In this document: positions 6,398 through 14,065 of the stretch, piece after piece
Layout of the letters: each line of letters opens with the position of its first letter
Position numbering within the stretch: the first letter of the stretch is position 1
Source of the DNA: a virus
Reading direction: 5' to 3' (one strand)
DNA: 28,683 bases
Virus record (IMG/VR): IMGVR_UViG_3300027759_000331
Span: 1 to 28,683 of that record
The notes under the pieces: generated by a model
What the model saw: only the letters and a program-made list of their open reading frames with translations
What the model was told of the DNA's origin: nothing
Database searches by the model: none
Position numbers and translations under genes: made by a program

Positions 6398-8020
6398 TTA
6401 TGCTAAGATTCCTAAATTTCGTAATGCTTTTACCACTTTCTGAACAGTATACCCGTCAAATGTGTCATCTGTTTTGATTGTATTTCCTCCTCCTGGCGAT
6501 GCAAATGTTGCTGCTCCTACTGATGTAGTTTGTTGATATAGTTTTATGATACCACCATTTTCAGTTCTAAAGTGAGGTGCTGCGTTACCGGCTACAATGT
6601 CGGCAACGTAGAATTGAGCAGCGTCAACAATGTTACCATCTGGAACTGTTCCGTTGTGAATTGTTAATGTGTTTGTTGCGGTTGTATTCCAATGTGTTCC
6701 CGAAGTCAATTGCGTACTATTTTTAAAGACAAGATTCGCCTTATTAGTTAATAGCATTGTTTGACTATTTGCTCCTGTTGGGTCAACACAGAAAGCCAAA
6801 GTCTGACCTAACGCATTAGTATAAGATGACTGACCTACTGCAATGATTCCGCTTAATAATGCACTTGCTCTTGCTCCCTTACCAATTGCTAATGATTGAT
6901 AACCAGATGTACCATCTGCTCTTGCGCCAGCACCGATTGCAATTGATTCATATCCTCCATATGCTGATGCACCAACGGCAACACCCGAAACTGCCGTAAC
7001 TTGAGTATTTGCTCCTATTGCAGTTCCACTATTATTTGATACCGCATTGTAACCAAGAGCAACAGAATTTTCACTAACACCAGCAGAAGAAATATCTTTA
7101 GCACCACCACCGATAACGACATTTTTAAATGCATCTGTAGTGCCAAGAATTTGAGCGTTAAGACCTATTGCTATTCTACCATCTCCAGATACAGATAATA
7201 AGTTTTGAGTGTCTGCTGAGTTTCTTACTCTTAAAGCTAAATCAGTACTTAAAGCACCTTGCGCTCTTACATCAAGTCTAACACTTGTAGATGGTGTTGC
7301 TCCGACTCCTAACCTTGAGTTAGTGTTATCCCAAAATAAAGAAGCAGATTGCTGAACTACATTTCCTGCACCTTGAAAGAATACACGACCAATAGTTCCG
7401 CTAGTTACTGCCGTTGTACCTACGGCTATTCCACCGACTTCAATGTTTCCACTACCTAAAATAGACTGAGAATTGATTGTTTTAAAACTCAATTGATTTG
7501 TCTGCCAGATAGCAGCGTCATCATTCCAAATCAAGTAACCATTTGGTAAAGGAGGTTGCTCAACATCTGTTAATTGATTCAATGTTGTAGGAATGTCAGA
7601 AGTCAACGCTATAGTTCCGCTAGCATCGGGTAAGTAATGGTCACGAATTGCAGTTAAATCACTTGTAAATAAATTTGATTGAATCGTATCTGTCAAGTGC
7701 AATTGAATAAAACCATCTTCAATCACAAGCATCTTATGACCATCTGAATCTTCAATGTGAAAGTCTGTATCTGTGAAGTGCAGACTTCCATGATTATCGT
7801 TCACTTCATCATACAAAAACACTTTGTTTGTGTAGATATCGTTTGTACCTAAATCAACATCACCAATTGCACCTGTGTAAGGAACTAAGTCATTTAAATC
7901 AGTTGTATTAGCTTTAGTTGCTAATGCATCAAATACTGCATTTTCAGATGGTGCAGTTGTAGTGACACCTTCTGTTATCGTTTGCGTTACCTCGCTAGGA
8001 ATGTTAACTGTTATTGCCAT
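6398..8020 (-). CDS. Tail fibre / receptor-binding protein with YadA-like head repeats
   Basis: A 540-residue structural protein. The N-terminus (1-60) includes TEGVTTTAPSENAVFDALAT, a common Bacteroidota phage fibre segment. Residues about 310-410 hold YadA/Hia head repeats of about 14-16 residues with the core xAxGxxA: NSVALGYNAVS, SGTAIGANTQV, SGVAVGASAYG, ESIAIGAGARA, QSLAIGKGARA, SGIIAVGQSSY. These fold as a left-handed beta-roll trimer. The C-terminus ends TFDGYTVQKVVKALRNLGIL, a conserved fibre end. It likely forms the trimeric host-recognition fibre. It overlaps the connector gene upstream by 10 bp. Confidence 0.8.
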   Translation of the reverse strand: MAITVNIPSEVTQTITEGVTTTAPSENAVFDALATKANTTDLNDLVPYTGAIGDVDLGTNDIYTNKVFLYDEVNDNHGSLHFTDTDFHIEDSDGHKMLVIEDGFIQLHLTDTIQSNLFTSDLTAIRDHYLPDASGTIALTSDIPTTLNQLTDVEQPPLPNGYLIWNDDAAIWQTNQLSFKTINSQSILGSGNIEVGGIAVGTTAVTSGTIGRVFFQGAGNVVQQSASLFWDNTNSRLGVGATPSTSVRLDVRAQGALSTDLALRVRNSADTQNLLSVSGDGRIAIGLNAQILGTTDAFKNVVIGGGAKDISSAGVSENSVALGYNAVSNNSGTAIGANTQVTAVSGVAVGASAYGGYESIAIGAGARADGTSGYQSLAIGKGARASALLSGIIAVGQSSYTNALGQTLAFCVDPTGANSQTMLLTNKANLVFKNSTQLTSGTHWNTTATNTLTIHNGTVPDGNIVDAAQFYVADIVAGNAAPHFRTENGGIIKLYQQTTSVGAATFASPGGGNTIKTDDTFDGYTVQKVVKALRNLGILA

Positions 8021-8733
8021 ACTATGTCTATTATTTGGTCACTTAATGTTGGAAAAGTAGTTGATGTAGTAACACCGTTAACTACAAAGTCTATTGTTGT
8101 GTCAGGAAGTATCAAAGATTGTTCTGCAAATATTTCTTCGTAGTAACTTTCATCTGAATTAAATACTGCTGAATTTCCTATTGTTATTTCTCCTAGTTCA
8201 CCGCTTGGAATCTGTCCAGAGTATAATAAAACTTCGTCAAGATTGTACACTTCATAGTCAGCATCTGCACATTCAAACGGAGGATTTGGCTCTATTGGAG
8301 ACATTGGAATTGCACAAACACTATACGCTCCTACTTCAAAGGTAATTGTCTTCATCCATCCCGCAGAATAGTCAAGGTCAAAGTTGTTTATAGGAGTTCC
8401 CGAAGTTGCTCCTATTACATCAATGCTTAAATCATTGCCATCAAGAAAATATAGATAAAGGTCATTTACAATCAAGTTGCAGTCGCTTACAATCGTATTT
8501 ATGTTTGCTCTGTCTTTCTGAATTATGTCAACACAATAAACATCAAGCGTAAATTGATTCGTGTTTAAGTCACTTAAATCACTTGAAGGAACAACATACA
8601 CTATTGGATAACGCTCATCTTCGGTGCTGAAATTCGGCATTTGCTCTTTGAACTCTCCACCATATTTCTTAATTTGAAAATGAGCAGCACAAAATGCCTC
8701 AATTTTATTTAATAGTCCTTTATAGCTTGTCAT
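8011..8733 (-). CDS. Putative tail completion/terminator protein
   Basis: A 240-residue protein. The first 140 residues (YKGLLNKIEAFCAAHFQIKK, then YPIVYVVPSSDL, FTLDVYCVDIIQKDRANINT, VSDCNLIVNDLYLYF) look like the tail-terminator/head-tail joining fold (lambda gpU, SPP1 gp17 type) by order of helix and strands. The last 90 residues are a beta-rich acidic extension with many Pro and Asp. Placed after portal and an adaptor-like gene, which supports a neck or tail-end role. The function is inferred from layout rather than from a signature. Confidence 0.5.
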   Translation of the reverse strand: MTSYKGLLNKIEAFCAAHFQIKKYGGEFKEQMPNFSTEDERYPIVYVVPSSDLSDLNTNQFTLDVYCVDIIQKDRANINTIVSDCNLIVNDLYLYFLDGNDLSIDVIGATSGTPINNFDLDYSAGWMKTITFEVGAYSVCAIPMSPIEPNPPFECADADYEVYNLDEVLLYSGQIPSGELGEITIGNSAVFNSDESYYEEIFAEQSLILPDTTIDFVVNGVTTSTTFPTLSDQIIDIVWQ

Positions 8734-9242
8734 CAGAAAAACATTATTGAATCAGTGTAACCACTATCTAAAGTCCTAAGAGGTCGCAAATCACTATCTC
8801 TATTTAAGGCACTTGTAAACTCTGGAAATAACGCTCTATTGTCTCGTAAATAATTCGATAAACGTGCTTCGTAAAAACTTGCCTTTTGAGCATAATGGTC
8901 TTGACCAAAGTTGACTTCTTGAATAGATACCGAATTTGAGTTGTCTCCGAACTGCGTTTGTAGTCCTTTGTTTTTAAGTTGGTAGCTTAGACCGAATACC
9001 GCATCTTCAGCACTTCGCCACGCAACTACAGGCTGAATGTAAGTAACTAAAATTTCTTCGTCAGGATTCAATGTTTGAGCGTTGTATTTTGCTAATATGT
9101 CATTGTAAAAATACGTACCTAAAATAGGTTGTATACGCATCTCCGTTTGTGTACGAATAAACGGAGTAACATCGTTAACATCAACGTTAGCCGTTATCGG
9201 TGTTTGTGTCTTTAAATATGTCTCTGTGATAAAATAAATCAT
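8733..9242 (-). CDS. Head-tail connector-like protein (DUF6712-like)
   Basis: A 169-residue protein that starts MIYFITETYLKTQTPITANV and continues with DVTPFIRTQTEMRIQPILGT, then YIQPVVAWRSAEDAVFGLSY. This pattern, with an ILGT(Y/F)(Y/F) turn, is a Bacteroidota phage family usually next to the portal and thought to be a head-tail adaptor. It overlaps the portal gene by ATGA on one side and the completion-like gene by one base on the other. Confidence 0.6.
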   Translation of the reverse strand: MIYFITETYLKTQTPITANVDVNDVTPFIRTQTEMRIQPILGTYFYNDILAKYNAQTLNPDEEILVTYIQPVVAWRSAEDAVFGLSYQLKNKGLQTQFGDNSNSVSIQEVNFGQDHYAQKASFYEARLSNYLRDNRALFPEFTSALNRDSDLRPLRTLDSGYTDSIMFF

Positions 9243-10561
9243 AGTGCAGTTGTGTTTGATTGTTGTGATTTAACTACATCCCCACCCTCAACAGGAGGAA
9301 GTGAAGCCAATGCACGAATCTCGTTGTCTGTCATAGATTCTAGTACTTTGTTAGCAACCAATGGAGACATAGCGTTAAGTGCGTCAGATGTCATACTTGC
9401 ATCTCCTTCTATTTCTACGATTGTCTCGTTAACGATTTGATAGTTGTTGATTTCAACTTTTGCTTTGACTTTAGCAATGTTGAAAATGTCATTTACAATA
9501 TCAGCAATTGTTTCACGCAATGGAATAATCGTGTTTTTTTCAAAAATGATATAGGCTTGTTTAATGTCGCTACCGCTTCCTAGTTTACCACTTACTCTAA
9601 TTCCCATTAGAATAGGGTCGATTGTGTGCGCTTGACAAATCTTTGAATCTATGCTCTCAGTAGTTACTTGGAAGACGTTATCTAGGTTGTTTGTAGGTAT
9701 ACTTTCTATAGTTGGTAGACTCTCTTTATTATTAGCAAAGAATGCAACACCTTTCCCAGCATTGTGCGCTCCTTTTGCACGCTCCATAGTGTCCTTAATT
9801 GCTCTTTTTTCTTCCTCGCTTTGTGGCTTCTTAGGAAACATCATTGCAAATGAAGGAAAGATACTATTTAAGATGTTCGACTTCTGTAAGTAACTCATCT
9901 CACCATCTAAGAAAGCCCAATTGAATGCACTCGTATAGCTTGGTAACGGGTAAATGTCTTGACCAACTTGAAGATTCTCCCATACATACAATTGCTCTAA
10001 TTCTTTGCACGTTCTATGATAAGGTGCTATCGTAAATATGTTGATTTGGCTTGACCAATCGTCACACAAGTAGTAGTTTTCTCCGAGTTTATCACGTCTT
10101 ACTTTCTCTGCACCTATATGTTTTACCTTAACTAAGTCTCCGCTTTGATTGAATCGCAAATGAAAATACACACGATTGTGTAGAATAACGTCTTTTGTTA
10201 TTTTGTTGATAGATTTCTTTAAATCAAATCTTTTTTCAAACGCATAAACATCTACTTTCTCAACTGCACTCAAGTCTTTAATCTTGATATCATAACCACC
10301 GCCAATAGTAGCGTTAGTTTTGAAGTCAACAATTGACGAGTGAAGAGGTGAAGTATAATAAAGTTGATTAATCATTTGAGGATATAGGTCATCATCTCCA
10401 AATCTAATTCTACCATTTACCGTTTGTCTACCGTTAATGTAAGGCAACGATAAGTTACCACTACCAACTCTCATGAATGGAGTAGAAAAGGCTTGATAGC
10501 CACTTGTCTCTACCGATTCGATAGCCTTGTTGCTTGTTATGTTAAATCCAAATAATTTCAT
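9239..10561 (-). CDS. Portal protein
   Basis: A 440-residue protein with the features of phage portals: an early segment SPLHSSIVDFKTNATIGGGY (helix then the conserved 'i..k....G.G' strand), a wing region, a late segment MGIRVSGKLGSGSDIKQAY followed by IIFEKNTIIPLRETIADIVN (long stem helix), and an acidic crown. It forms the dodecameric ring through which DNA is packed. The gene abuts the upstream gene (TAA directly before ATG) and overlaps the connector gene by ATGA. It lies about 11 kb from the terminase genes, which is unusual. Confidence 0.8.
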   Translation of the reverse strand: MKLFGFNITSNKAIESVETSGYQAFSTPFMRVGSGNLSLPYINGRQTVNGRIRFGDDDLYPQMINQLYYTSPLHSSIVDFKTNATIGGGYDIKIKDLSAVEKVDVYAFEKRFDLKKSINKITKDVILHNRVYFHLRFNQSGDLVKVKHIGAEKVRRDKLGENYYLCDDWSSQINIFTIAPYHRTCKELEQLYVWENLQVGQDIYPLPSYTSAFNWAFLDGEMSYLQKSNILNSIFPSFAMMFPKKPQSEEEKRAIKDTMERAKGAHNAGKGVAFFANNKESLPTIESIPTNNLDNVFQVTTESIDSKICQAHTIDPILMGIRVSGKLGSGSDIKQAYIIFEKNTIIPLRETIADIVNDIFNIAKVKAKVEINNYQIVNETIVEIEGDASMTSDALNAMSPLVANKVLESMTDNEIRALASLPPVEGGDVVKSQQSNTTAL

Positions 10562-10903
10562 TTAATCGTAAATTGAATTAATATCTTCACCCGCTACTAC
10601 TAGCCGACCTTCTTCTACAAGTCTTAAACCTTCTTCTGTTTCGGGCGGTACTTCGCTCTCATATACAGAATAGGTGTATTGACCCTTAATTAAAACACCA
10701 TCATTTCCTATTCCTTCTATAAATGTGAAAAAATTGTAGCGTTCTTTGTATTCACTAGTGTCTGTACCTACCCAATAAAATGGTGCGCTTTGTTTATTAA
10801 ATTCATTTTGAAAAACAAATAAATAGTAAGGATTTGAAATAGTTGTGTCTTCCGTTAAAGTCAACACGATTTTATTTCTTTTATCTTTCTCAATGTAAAT
10901 CAT
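10562..10903 (-). CDS. Hypothetical structural-region protein
   Basis: A 113-residue beta-rich protein: MIYIEKDKRNKIVLTLTEDT, NPYYLFVFQNEFNKQSAPFY, then YNFFTFIEG and GVLIKGQYTYSVYES, with an acidic end. It resembles a conserved Bacteroidota phage family found in head/tail gene clusters, but I cannot name a role. The ATG at 10903 is chosen over a TTG at 10954 because the longer form would run into the terminator hairpin; the leader CATTATAGTTATG recurs at several other starts. Confidence 0.6.
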   Translation of the reverse strand: MIYIEKDKRNKIVLTLTEDTTISNPYYLFVFQNEFNKQSAPFYWVGTDTSEYKERYNFFTFIEGIGNDGVLIKGQYTYSVYESEVPPETEEGLRLVEEGRLVVAGEDINSIYD

Positions 10904-10940
10904 AACTATAATGACAAAAAAAAGAAATTTGTTTAAAAAG

Positions 10941-10966
10941 AAAACCCCCACCAATTAAGATGAGGG
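10941..10966 (-). terminator. Probable leaky terminator after the tube-candidate gene
   Basis: On the minus strand: CCCTCA / TGGGGG stem (6 bp with one T-G pair), 10-base loop, followed by UUUUC. It is weaker than the other terminators. No promoter is seen between it and the next gene at 10903, so partial read-through to portal and downstream genes is likely. Confidence 0.6.
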
Positions 10967-10991
10967 CTTCTTGATTTACAAAAGTGTTTTA

Positions 10992-11504
10992 TTATGCTCC
11001 GATTAATGCTGGAATAATTGCAGCATCTACCTCTTTAGCAAGGTATGGATTTTCCGCAATCAATGTAACGGAGTACTTACTTCCATCTGCTTTCATTGTT
11101 CCCGAACCTTCTCCAGTTGCACTTACTTGCGCATAAGGAAAGTACCAAAATTTACCATTTGCATCTTTAACGATAACAGACAAATCTCTTTGTCCTTCTC
11201 CTAAGATTTTAATCGCACGTGATACTACCGCTTCTCTTCGTGAGAACATTAAGTTTATTGTTCCCGTTACAAATGAGCTACCAGCAACTAAATCAATTGC
11301 ACTTTCTTCTGTGTAGTTCCCTGTATTTCTACGGAACTCAAAAACTTCATAATCAGCAGAAGCAGTAATAGCATCAATTGTCCAAGTAGCATCTGTTTCT
11401 GTAATAGCAGTCACATTTGCTTGGTCATTAATGTATAACGCTACTATACCGCCAAGATTACCATCGCATCCTTTTGCTATATTTTCTAATGTTGTACAAG
11501 CCAT
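10992..11504 (-). CDS. Putative major tail (tube) protein
   Basis: A 170-residue protein beginning MACTTLENIAKGCDGNLGGI and with a central strand region (YEVFEFRRNTGNYTEESA, TGTINLMFSRRE). The C-terminal segment KFWYFPYAQVSATGEGSGTM, followed by KYSVTLIAENP, resembles tail tube proteins in the order of strands. It lies directly after the capsid gene, between two hairpin terminators, which fits a very abundant structural protein. A head decoration protein is the main alternative. Confidence 0.5.
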   Translation of the reverse strand: MACTTLENIAKGCDGNLGGIVALYINDQANVTAITETDATWTIDAITASADYEVFEFRRNTGNYTEESAIDLVAGSSFVTGTINLMFSRREAVVSRAIKILGEGQRDLSVIVKDANGKFWYFPYAQVSATGEGSGTMKADGSKYSVTLIAENPYLAKEVDAAIIPALIGA

Positions 11505-11516
11505 ATTTTTTATATT

Positions 11517-11545
11517 AAAAAAGGGAAGGCAATTTACCTCCCCTT
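11517..11545 (-). terminator. Intrinsic terminator/attenuator after the major capsid gene
   Basis: On the minus strand: AAGGGGAGG / CCTTCCCTT (9 bp, one G-T pair), 7-base loop, then UUUUUU. It lies 26 bp after the capsid stop and 13 bp before the next ATG (11504). I see no promoter in the gap, so downstream genes probably depend on read-through. Confidence 0.75.
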
Positions 11546-11570
11546 TCTAGTTAATTAATCAATTTAATTC

Positions 11571-12488
11571 TTATGAATAAAGAACAATCTCTGATGGATT
11601 CGTGTAAGCAAAACCAACTTTTAAGTTAGCACGAGTTCTCAAATATGGCTCAGCAACTGAATCAGCAAGGTTAACTGCTTTTAATGCTTTAGAGTCTCCT
11701 TCAGCATCGAATGCATAAATCATGTTGTTTTTCAACGTCAAGACAGCAGTATCGTTAGGCAAGCCTTCAGCAACTACAATTTTGATTCCTAAGAAAGTCA
11801 ACGCTAATGGAAGAGTAACATATGTTTGAGTGTTACCTGTAGCAGCAGCTAGTTCATAAGCAGTTGCAATGTTAGAAGAAACATAGAATCTTAAATCTGC
11901 TTTCTTTCTTTTGATTGAAGCTGGAGCAGCGTTCAAAATTGCAGTCAATTGTGCAATAACGTTTGAAGCAGTAATAGCAACATTTGCAACATCGATAACA
12001 TCACCATCAGCTAACAACTTAACAATGTAACCATCACACAAAGATAAAGTAGGGTCTTCGCTATTTGTGTCACCTTGCCAACGAATTAACTCTAAATCTT
12101 CTTGAATCTTCATTGACATCTCATTCCAATAGTAGTTCATGAAAGCTGGAACTGTAAAGTCTCCGTTTGAACCTTGAGCCATTTGCAAAGATAAGAATGA
12201 CTGCTCTAAATCAAACTGACATAATTGAGCCATTGCTGATAAAGGACAAACAGAAATATCAATAGCATCTAACAAATCTGTTGGTGCTGAGAAGTTACAA
12301 GTAGAAGGTTGTAGAATGTTTCCAAAAGCAACGTTTGCCAATTTCGTTTCTGATTTGATACCAGGCAAAGTTCGGTAGTTATCTACTAAATCTTCTGTTA
12401 AGTAAGCACGAGAATAGAACTCGTTAGGGTTAGGACATAACAACGCATTCGTCTCAATGTCCAAATTAAATTTTAAATTTCTTTCCAT
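11571..12488 (-). CDS. Major capsid protein (HK97-fold candidate)
   Basis: A 305-residue protein starting MERNLKFNLDIETNALLCPN. It has a long helix region (SAMAQLCQFDLEQSFLSLQM), a peripheral segment with MSMKIQEDLELIRWQGDTNS (P-domain spine helix and turn), then LRFYVSSNIATAYELAAATG and LPNDTAVLTLKNNMIYAFD. The layout matches capsid proteins of Bacteroidota siphophages. It directly follows the protease/scaffold gene (4-bp gap) and precedes a strong terminator. The ATG at 12488 is preferred to one at 12536, which would overlap the upstream gene by 44 bp. Confidence 0.8.
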   Translation of the reverse strand: MERNLKFNLDIETNALLCPNPNEFYSRAYLTEDLVDNYRTLPGIKSETKLANVAFGNILQPSTCNFSAPTDLLDAIDISVCPLSAMAQLCQFDLEQSFLSLQMAQGSNGDFTVPAFMNYYWNEMSMKIQEDLELIRWQGDTNSEDPTLSLCDGYIVKLLADGDVIDVANVAITASNVIAQLTAILNAAPASIKRKKADLRFYVSSNIATAYELAAATGNTQTYVTLPLALTFLGIKIVVAEGLPNDTAVLTLKNNMIYAFDAEGDSKALKAVNLADSVAEPYLRTRANLKVGFAYTNPSEIVLYS

Positions 12489-12492
12489 TTTT

Positions 12493-13461
12493 TTATTGTT
12501 TTTTAAATGTTTCTCTGAACGCTGCAAATCGCTCATTTACTGTTAGTTTTTGCATTGCAACTTCTTCTTCTACTTCTACCTCTTCTACAACAGGTATCAT
12601 ATTTTTGATTTCAGCAATCAACTGCAACACTTCGTTGATTCGCTCATCTAAGATTGGTGTAACGATAGCCAAAACTGCTTCAGCGTCTGCGGTAGCATCA
12701 ACTGCCATTGCCACTTCTTCCTCTACAACTTCTTCTTCTGTTACTACCTCTCCTTCTGTTTCGGTTGCCATCGCTACTTCTTCCTCTATTACGGTGTCCG
12801 TTGCCATTACTTCCTCAACAGGTGCATCTTTAATCTCAACAATTTCTCCGTTTGTTACAACGTAGATTTTGCCTTCAATCAGATGTTCTCCATCAGGTAA
12901 CTTCATACTATATTTGGTTTTTAATTGCGATAACTTGAGACCTAAAAAGCCTTCAATACTAAATCCTACTTGACCTTTTTCTACTAAGGTGTTGTAATAT
13001 TCTTTATCTGTCACTTGAGCCGTTAACATAAGCGTTCCTTTTGGTACGTCAATTCCATACGAAGTGAATGCTTTGTCAGCTTTTGGATTTTCAACTAGCC
13101 ATGCTTCAAGAATGTACGCTGGTACAGTTTCTTTTGTGTCATGCTCTAAGTTAAAAAGGTCTTTATTGTTTAGGTTCTGCATAAAGTCTGAAAAAATATT
13201 TTCAATCTCAGCTTCTGAAAATTGCACGTAGTACTCCTCGCCTTCATCATTTCTGTAGATGTCCATTGGAATCATAGCGGGTGCAACAATTCTCATTTTA
13301 GGCTCATCCTTAAACTCAAAAGATTTCGTACTAGAAAATGCCATACCTTTAACCATAATAGCGGGCTTAGCAGTGAATGCTACTTGTTCAATACCTAAAG
13401 CATTACCTTCAGAATACTCCTCATCAATCGTGATTTTATAAGTAGGAATGTCATTTGCCAT
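12493..13461 (-). CDS. Prohead protease with C-terminal scaffold domain (XkdF-like)
   Basis: A 322-residue protein. The N-terminal 205 residues look like XkdF-type prohead serine proteases: GIEQVAFTAKPAIMVKGMAF near the start, His107 in FNLEHDTK and Ser168 in GQVGFSIEGFLG (the G-x-S-x-x-G-F nucleophile site). Residues 212-305 are very acidic and helical, with repeated EEEVAM (226, 247, 298) and a related VEEVMA at 215; this is probably the internal scaffold. Such fusions guide capsid assembly and are then self-digested. The ATG at 13461 is used instead of a TTG at 13494. It is the first gene of the minus-strand head block and lies next to the capsid gene. Confidence 0.75.
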   Translation of the reverse strand: MANDIPTYKITIDEEYSEGNALGIEQVAFTAKPAIMVKGMAFSSTKSFEFKDEPKMRIVAPAMIPMDIYRNDEGEEYYVQFSEAEIENIFSDFMQNLNNKDLFNLEHDTKETVPAYILEAWLVENPKADKAFTSYGIDVPKGTLMLTAQVTDKEYYNTLVEKGQVGFSIEGFLGLKLSQLKTKYSMKLPDGEHLIEGKIYVVTNGEIVEIKDAPVEEVMATDTVIEEEVAMATETEGEVVTEEEVVEEEVAMAVDATADAEAVLAIVTPILDERINEVLQLIAEIKNMIPVVEEVEVEEEVAMQKLTVNERFAAFRETFKKQ

Positions 13462-13478
13462 AACAATAATGAAAAGTA

Positions 13479-13510
13479 ATTGTAAAGTGTTCAAAAATTA
13501 GTATATTTGA
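13479..13510 (+). promoter_or_regulatory. Plus-strand promoter candidate for the chaperone genes
   Basis: -7 box TATATTTG at 13502-13509 and a partial -33 (ATTG, 13479-13482) with a 19-bp spacer. The predicted transcript would start near 13516, only some seven bases before the ATG at 13523. A facing minus-strand -7-like element (TAATTTTTG, 13492-13500) abuts it, and together they form the inverted repeat TCAAA-N10-TTTGA at 13491-13510. Confidence 0.45.
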
Positions 13511-13522
13511 AAAAAAAATGCT

Positions 13523-14065
13523 ATGGTAAAAATTAGAGGGTATCAAATAAACAACCAAGTTTCAGAGTTGACAATAGACCAATTTGAAAAAGTAAGTAAG
13601 ATTTTGAACGATGAAGAACTTGACAAGTTTGAAAAATGGGCTGATGTATTTATCTTGTTAGGTGTTCCAGTTGACGAAGTGAATGATATGGATTTTGACG
13701 AGTTTATACACTACGTAAAAGACTTCAATGCAGTAGAATCAAACACCGATTTAGAAATGATTCAAGAATTTGAGTTGGATGGTTATACTTACAGAGCATA
13801 CGAAGATGAGTTCAAGTTGCGTGTTCGTGATTTGAAAATGATTGAAAAAGCAATGGGTAAAGACAATAAAAACTACTTTTCAAAATTGCTATCAATTATT
13901 TTTAAGAGAACTGATTTAACGAATGCAGAACATTACGAGAACGCACATCTTAAGCATAAAGAAAAATTGTTTAAAGACTTAAATGCTACTATTGTCGTTC
14001 CTTACATCGTTGCGGTGTCTCGTAAATTAATAACACAAAATGAAGTTACCGAAGTCGTGGAGTGA
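13523..14065 (+). CDS. Putative tail assembly chaperone, first paralogue
   Basis: A 180-residue acidic helical protein on the plus strand. Residues 14-61 (SELTIDQFEKVSKILND, then LLGVPVDEVNDMDFDEF) match residues 8-54 of the next gene in spacing and key residues, including V-P-x-x-[ED]-[VL]-[NE]-D-[ML]-[DE]-x-D-E-F. The helical, acidic character and the position next to the tape measure gene suggest a gpG-like tail assembly chaperone that coats the tape measure protein. It ends in the coding sequence of the second paralogue (26-bp overlap). Function is inferred from position; the strand is opposite to all its neighbours. Confidence 0.5.
   Translation: MVKIRGYQINNQVSELTIDQFEKVSKILNDEELDKFEKWADVFILLGVPVDEVNDMDFDEFIHYVKDFNAVESNTDLEMIQEFELDGYTYRAYEDEFKLRVRDLKMIEKAMGKDNKNYFSKLLSIIFKRTDLTNAEHYENAHLKHKEKLFKDLNATIVVPYIVAVSRKLITQNEVTEVVE

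Noticed and set aside
10904-10954. Longer form of the 113-residue gene (TTG at 10954)
   Set aside because: It would overlap the terminator hairpin; ATG at 10903 has a conserved leader.
12605-12865. Ser/Thr/Ala-rich plus-strand frame of 86 residues
   Set aside because: It is the reverse of the acidic repeat region of the protease/scaffold gene.
14040-14065. Programmed frameshift joining the two plus-strand genes as in gpG/gpGT
   Set aside because: The second frame is +1 (or -2), not -1; I see no slippery heptamer; the second gene has its own ATG and repeats the N-terminal module instead of extending the first.
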